A stretch of 24,792 bases of DNA from CAYSWF01 sp964562905. Its GTDB lineage: Bacteria > Patescibacteriota > Andersenbacteria > UBA10190. Made by a program: the position numbers and the translations under genes. Numbering within the stretch: the stretch's first letter is position 1; each line of letters opens with the position of its first letter. The notes beneath the pieces were generated by a model. It did not search any database, was not told the origin of the DNA, and saw only the letters and a program-made list of their open reading frames with translations. The stretch lies in assembly GCA_964562905.1 (NCBI GenBank), contig CAZLVG010000010.1, forward strand, positions 1 through 24,792, given 5' to 3'. This document shows positions 21,864 to 24,792 of the stretch, one piece after another.

Positions 21864-22026
21864 AGTCTTGTCTAACACAAGATTGGACTGAAACACCTCC
21901 CGCTTTCTAACGCAAAAGTGGCCTGAAACTAATATCAGTGCCATAAAGAAAGCAGGACGTCAAACGAAAAATCTCCTTGGCTACGATGATACTACACACT
22001 TTTCCTTAAACCGTGCCCAGGCGTTT
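21864..22026 (+). repeat. 163-bp exact direct repeat, copy 1: left end of an insertion element
   Basis: Identical base for base to 24630-24792. It opens with AGTCTTGTCTAACACAAG and contains two 24-bp related motifs (21871-21894 and 21906-21929, four differences, period 35), each beginning TCTAAC and ending CTGAAAC. Such paired motifs at an element end are typical of transposase-binding sites. Confidence 0.9.
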
Positions 22027-22161
22027 TCGTTGGTAAAGCGCCTCTACAAAGAAAGCGGAAAGCGACTCAAAATGGGGTTGTTAACACTAACCCTTAATGA
22101 AATCGCTTCCCACTATGACGATCATTACACAGTCATACGCTATGCTCAAAAAAGAAACTAA
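21892..22161 (+). CDS. DnaA-domain-IV-like protein of the repeated element
   Basis: An open frame from just after a TGA at 21889. It reads TQKWPETNISAIKKAGRQTK, NLLGYDDTTHFSLNRAQAFS, then KMGLLTLTLNEIASHY and DDHYTVIRYAQKRN. The last part matches the signature of DnaA C-terminal DNA-binding domains (S/T-L-x-EI, DH-x-TVI-x-A). No canonical start is upstream of TTG 22030; ATG 22072 comes later still. It may therefore be a remnant or start unusually. It overlaps the next frame by 20 bp, suggesting a two-gene element in which this is the first product. Confidence 0.55.
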   Translation, partial: NTSRFLTQKWPETNISAIKKAGRQTKNLLGYDDTTHFSLNRAQAFSLVKRLYKESGKRLKMGLLTLTLNEIASHYDDHYTVIRYAQKRN

Positions 22162-22327
22162 TCCCGAATTTGCCCGGCGAACACTGCTGGACGAATACAG
22201 CCGCCAGGGCAGCAATGTAGCCGCCACCGCCCGGGCCATGCACCCCCACGCCGCGGTGCAGTGGCTCCGGGGCGCGGGGACCCCGCACGCCGCGCCACCC
22301 GTTTATTTAAAGAGTGGCATGGCATAA
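22142..22327 (+). pseudogene. N-terminal fragment of an HTH transposase
   Basis: ATG 22142 opens LKKETNPEFARRTLLDEYSR and QGSNVAATARAM, the kind of HTH that starts rve-type transposases. After about residue 32 the sequence turns into Pro/Ala/Gly-rich translation with no family likeness, and it then runs through the tail of an unrelated gene fragment. The transposase was therefore cut near 22240. Confidence 0.6.
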
Positions 22328-22332
22328 TGTGA
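22288..22332 (+). pseudogene. Tail fragment homologous to the 17270-17607 gene
   Basis: In this frame RRATRLFKEWHGIM and TGA match IGRATRFFEERCGIM of the minus-strand gene at 17270. At DNA level 22289-22339 matches 17263-17313 (inverted) with about five differences in 51 bp. The match includes 7 bp past the stop but not the Shine-Dalgarno. Confidence 0.7.
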
Positions 22333-22387
22333 TATCTATATTTTACCAGCTCTTCCCCGGTCACTATTTCTTATCTCGCCGTAACCC

Positions 22388-22393
22388 TATAAT
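22388..22393 (+). promoter_or_regulatory. Perfect -10 box
   Basis: TATAAT with TATTTC 17 bp upstream as a weak -35. It could once have driven the CapA-like gene about 90 bp downstream. A CGTAAACG/CGTTTACG stem (about 22410-22456) lies between. Confidence 0.4.
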
Positions 22394-22484
22394 GAAATAA
22401 TACTACCAGGGACACCGTAAACGTTCCTTCTGCCCAGGCCGGCGGCCCGTTTACGGGCGCAAATGTTTCTGAAGGTTCGTTTCT

Positions 22485-22915
22485 TTGAGCACGGTGCAAG
22501 AGAAGAAGATCAACCAAGTAAAACCACGAGTCAGGACAGTCAATCTAGAGACGACCGTCACCCGCAGCGGGAATTACCTGCCCAAAGGCATTAACTACCA
22601 GATGAGTCCCGGAACATGGAAGCGTTAAAATTGCCTGCTGGCCAACAACCACATCATGGACTACGGCCGGGAGGGCTTAATGGAAACGGTCACGGCGCTG
22701 GAAGGTAACAACATACAACCGGCCGGAGCCGGCCGGAACATCGCCGAGGCGACAAAGCCGGCCCGAAAGGGAGGCGTTGTCATCTCCGCTCTCTGCCATC
22801 CTTCCAGCGGCGCGCCCCCAGTTGGCGGGCGGGAGAAGACCAGCCGGGGGTATGCCTTCTGGCCGACTTGGAAAAGGACCGGCCGGCGATAAAAAAGAAG
22901 GCGGTAACATCCTAA
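22485..22915 (+). pseudogene. Decayed CapA/PgsA-family metallophosphatase gene
   Basis: RTVNLETTVTRSG and KGINYQMSPG, an in-frame TAA at 22626, then LLANNHIMDYGREGLMETV, GAGRNIAEATKPA and PSSGAP in the same frame. A shift near 22815 gives PSWRAGEDQPGVCLLADLEK and a stop at 22913. These are the core CapA motifs (NLE, ANNH, DYG, GAG, SSG-P, RPGV). The N-terminal GD metal site and the C-terminal His motif are missing. The family is tied to poly-gamma-glutamate capsule synthesis or related surface polymers. The gene is dead by one stop, one frameshift and truncation at both ends. Confidence 0.75.
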
Positions 22916-23003
22916 TATTCTAAAGCTACGGGTTGGAGTTATAAGGGTTAGAATTAAAAATTACATAAGCATCGCCAAACAGGGGCATCTCCTCGTCATT
23001 ACA

Positions 23004-23038
23004 CTCAAAAGACCCTTCTTAACGAAGGGTCTTTTGAG
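23004..23038. terminator. Strong bidirectional terminator
   Basis: A perfect 15-bp stem: CTCAAAAGACCCTTC, loop TTAAC, GAAGGGTCTTTTGAG. The symmetrical A and T tracts let it work in both directions. It separates the CapA remnant from the exported-protein gene. Confidence 0.9.
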
Positions 23039-23054
23039 GCTCCCCAGCTATCCC

Positions 23055-23100
23055 CGCTAAGCGAGGCCAATCCCCGCCACTCGGCGGGCCTTCGCTGAGG
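23055..23100. repeat. GC-rich composite palindrome
   Basis: CCCGCC/GGCGGG (loop ACTC, 23073-23088) within a larger imperfect AGCGAGGCC/GGCCTTCGCT pairing. It resembles the palindromes at 4686-4735, which share GCGAAGGC. Probably a dispersed repeat. Confidence 0.45.
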
Positions 23101-23128
23101 TTTATGCCGTTATACTAGCAAGCCTGGT

Positions 23129-23148
23129 AAAAAATGCAGGACTCCTAC
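23129..23148 (-). terminator. Weak terminator of the exported-protein gene
   Basis: On the minus strand, GTAGG, loop AGT, CCTGC, then ATTTTTT. The stem overlaps the stop codon. Confidence 0.4.
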
Positions 23149-23933
23149 TGAGCCGGACGTCCGGGGTTGGCCGGTGCTCCCACATCAGCCGGTGAGCCTG
23201 CTTCCTGCTGCCCAGCAGGAGCTGACCCGGCTCCGCCTTGGTTGCCGCCAGCCGGCTCGCTGCCCGCTCCGGGAATAGTTGTCGGCCGTCCGGGAGTAGT
23301 ACCGTCAGCGCCGCCGGTTGGCACTTCCGGAATCGGCGCTCCTTGCTGGCGCAGCGTATCCAGGCGCTCTTCCACTTGTTGCCGCTGTTGCCGAACGCGC
23401 TCTTCCACCGCTTCCCGCTGTGTGCCGGAAAGGGCATTGAGCGCCGCCTCCTGCCCTTGCGCGCTCCGCGTCATGGCGCGTTGAATAGCCGGCTTAGCCT
23501 GTTCCGGTACTTTTTCGTACACGTCAGCTAACACGGTTAAGTGAATACTGGTCGCTTTGGTGACAAGATCAGTCAGCGCCGCGCTGGTATCCTCGCCGCT
23601 CCGCGCCGCCGCGGCCAAGTTGGCAGCGGCCCCGCTGATCAGCTCGCCGTACGCGTTAACCGCTTCTTGTGCTTCTTCATCTTTGCCTTCGTCAGCCATC
23701 TGCCGGGCTTCCGCTAAACGCTCTTCGGCGTGTTCGGACTGTTTGGCGCCTTTAGCCTCCCAGCCAAAGGCGAAGAAGCGGCCTAGTCCCTCGCCCCATT
23801 TGTCGAGGAAGTAGAAAGGACTGTCGGGAGTGATGCCGGGGTTAGGCAGAATATTACCTACCTGCGCCTGCGCGCTAGTAGCGGCCAGCAGTAAGATCAA
23901 AAGAGGTGCCGCGGTAAAGAATTTTTTCATCAT
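23145..23933 (-). CDS. Exported DUF5667-like protein with Pro/Gly-rich tail
   Basis: 262 residues from ATG 23933, ten bases after a perfect Shine-Dalgarno (AAAGGAGGTGATT); the longer frame to 23987 is not supported. Signal peptide at about 1-24 (LLILLLAATSAQAQ). PGITPDSPFYFLDKWGEG (about 31-48) is the hallmark of the DUF5667 family. A helical region with Glu/Ala/Arg heptads follows to about 205, then a low-complexity Pro/Gly/Ala/Thr tail. It is probably extracytoplasmic and wall- or surface-associated; the molecular role is unknown. A terminator-like hairpin stands immediately before the Shine-Dalgarno. Confidence 0.85.
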   Translation of the reverse strand: MMKKFFTAAPLLILLLAATSAQAQVGNILPNPGITPDSPFYFLDKWGEGLGRFFAFGWEAKGAKQSEHAEERLAEARQMADEGKDEEAQEAVNAYGELISGAAANLAAAARSGEDTSAALTDLVTKATSIHLTVLADVYEKVPEQAKPAIQRAMTRSAQGQEAALNALSGTQREAVEERVRQQRQQVEERLDTLRQQGAPIPEVPTGGADGTTPGRPTTIPGAGSEPAGGNQGGAGSAPAGQQEAGSPADVGAPANPGRPAQ

Positions 23934-23954
23934 ACACCAATCACCTCCTTTCCC

Positions 23955-23978
23955 AAAAACGCCCCGCCGAGGGCGGTG
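23955..23978 (-). terminator. Terminator or attenuator before the exported-protein gene
   Basis: On the minus strand, CCGCC, loop CTC, GGCGG followed by GGGCGTTTTT. It lies just after the stop of the frameshifted upstream gene and about 10 bp before the next Shine-Dalgarno. Readthrough would set expression of the downstream gene. Confidence 0.6.
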
Positions 23979-23983
23979 TCTTC

Positions 23984-24219
23984 TCAATGACCGCCGATGG
24001 GGGCCTTGCTTGCTTGGTTAGAAAAGTTATCGTTCTCACTGCTGGATGGTCGTTGCGCTGGCTGGCTCGGTTGAGATCCATGACTGGTCGCCCCGGAAGC
24101 AGGGCCCGTAACTGGCCGCGGCGAGGCAATAGGCTGAATGTCAACAGTAGGCGAGGGTTTTTAAAATCCTCGTTCTGCAGATTTTCCGGGTAACTGATAA
24201 ATTTATCCGCGTCGTCCAT
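23984..24219 (-). pseudogene. Small Pro/Ser-rich protein gene with one-base frameshift
   Basis: ATG 24219 opens MDDADKFISYPENLQNEDFK. After a run of five A's (near 24156-24160), the -1 frame continues PSPTVDIQPIASPRPVTGPA and QPSQPAQRPSSSENDNFSNQ, ending at TGA 23984-23986, right before a terminator. One more A would give a continuous 77-residue protein. The zero frame instead runs on into the terminator and the next Shine-Dalgarno. No membrane segment, no known family. Confidence 0.5.
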
Positions 24220-24629
24220 GCTAAGAAGTTTATCTAAAACTCATCCTAAAAATACCTGGTGATACGCGAATTTCCCGTAAAACCGCAAACTTCTGCGACT
24301 TTTCATATTTTTAGGATAGCTTCTAGTAATAATTAACCCGCCTAAGAAGTCATGGGTAAAGACAACTCCCTTTTTAAGTGTAACCTCTTCCTGCCCTTAA
24401 ATCCAGTAATAGTGGCTCTTCTCAAATTAGTGTGGTGCGAAACTGGCACGTGCTGCTTAATACAGCCACAAGTCGGTATTTATTTACCGAGATACCAGTA
24501 CCCGCGTAAGCTGTCCGCAGCCGCTCGCCTGAAAACCATGTTCTGGCAAGCCTAGGCCAACGTATTCTGAAAACCTGTCCACTATATGCATCGTGGGCAG
24601 GAGCACACTTAATTGAGAGGAGCCGTAAT
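24220..24629. other. Gap with inverted repeat, no convincing gene
   Basis: A perfect 12-bp inverted repeat (ATCCTAAAAATA 24243-24254 / TATTTTTAGGAT 24306-24317) has a 51-bp centre. CTAAGAAGT occurs at 24222 and 24342, flanking that segment. A 67-codon plus-strand frame (24352-24555) has no Shine-Dalgarno or family likeness and I do not call it. The rest is unremarkable. Confidence 0.45.
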
Positions 24630-24792
24630 AGTCTTGTCTAACACAAGATTGGACTGAAACACCTCCCGCTTTCTAACGCAAAAGTGGCCTGAAACTAATA
24701 TCAGTGCCATAAAGAAAGCAGGACGTCAAACGAAAAATCTCCTTGGCTACGATGATACTACACACTTTTCCTTAAACCGTGCCCAGGCGTTT
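24630..24792 (+). repeat. 163-bp exact direct repeat, copy 2, cut by the window end
   Basis: Identical to 21864-22026, including the paired TCTAAC...CTGAAAC motifs and the start of the DnaA-like frame. The match runs to the last base of the window, so the true repeat is longer. This copy may be the complete element. Confidence 0.9.

Noticed and set aside
24352..24555. 67-codon plus-strand frame after the inverted repeat
   Set aside because: No Shine-Dalgarno, no recognised family, and mixed composition; not separable from chance.
1..24792. CRISPR arrays, tRNA, rRNA, tmRNA and SRP RNA
   Set aside because: No regularly spaced repeats with unique spacers, no tRNA cloverleaf with a GTTCGA-type T-loop, and no conserved RNA cores were seen. 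The 57-bp tandem array is coding.

Overview
The window looks like chromosomal DNA from a Candidate Phyla Radiation (Patescibacteria) bacterium, probably a metagenome-assembled genome. The clues are a SHOCT-tailed Met-rich exported protein, a DUF5667-type exported protein, a membrane-anchored winged-helix protein, an archaeal-style MtrA/ThyA fusion, short intergenic gaps, and several genes without a Shine-Dalgarno site. This placement is an inference; no rRNA or tRNA gene is present to test it. Standard stop codons, including TGA, fit throughout.

Left part (1-5112). A minus-strand operon encodes ArsR, a DsrE-like protein, a sulfide:quinone-reductase-like flavoprotein, a DoxX-like membrane protein and a SHOCT protein. 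It has a near-consensus promoter (TTGACA, 17 bp, TATAGT) and an AT-rich inverted repeat at the start site. A decayed rve-type insertion sequence sits directly upstream of the -35 box. It carries imperfect inverted repeats and a possible 6-bp target duplication.

Housekeeping core (5113-17037). On the plus strand are RNase J with a structured leader and a duplicated 3' tail, a small membrane protein overlapping a secreted lipase-like hydrolase, and TrpRS. On the minus strand are a rubrerythrin-VIT1 protein and phosphomannomutase. An orphan zinc-binding ABC lipoprotein-like protein with a His-rich tandem repeat is divergent from an MtrA-like/ThyA fusion. MsrB is convergent with the latter.

Accessory right part (17038-24792). 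This holds a 48-residue Cys-rich protein with a perfect Shine-Dalgarno behind a frameshifted partner, an unknown helical protein, a three-way-junction RNA/terminator candidate, a MntA-HepT toxin-antitoxin pair, and a HicBA pair between an intact MTH1-like Nudix gene and a Nudix fragment. A 163-bp exact direct repeat starts an element that encodes a DnaA-domain-IV-like protein. A CapA-family pseudogene, an exported DUF5667-like protein and a frameshifted Pro/Ser-rich gene complete it.

Several genes are broken by single-base shifts, some at homopolymers, so decay and sequence error must both be considered. The densest candidates for something new are the redox operon with its IS-abutted promoter, the repeated DnaA-like element, the Nudix-flanked HicBA cassette and the small Cys-rich protein with its duplicated partner tail.
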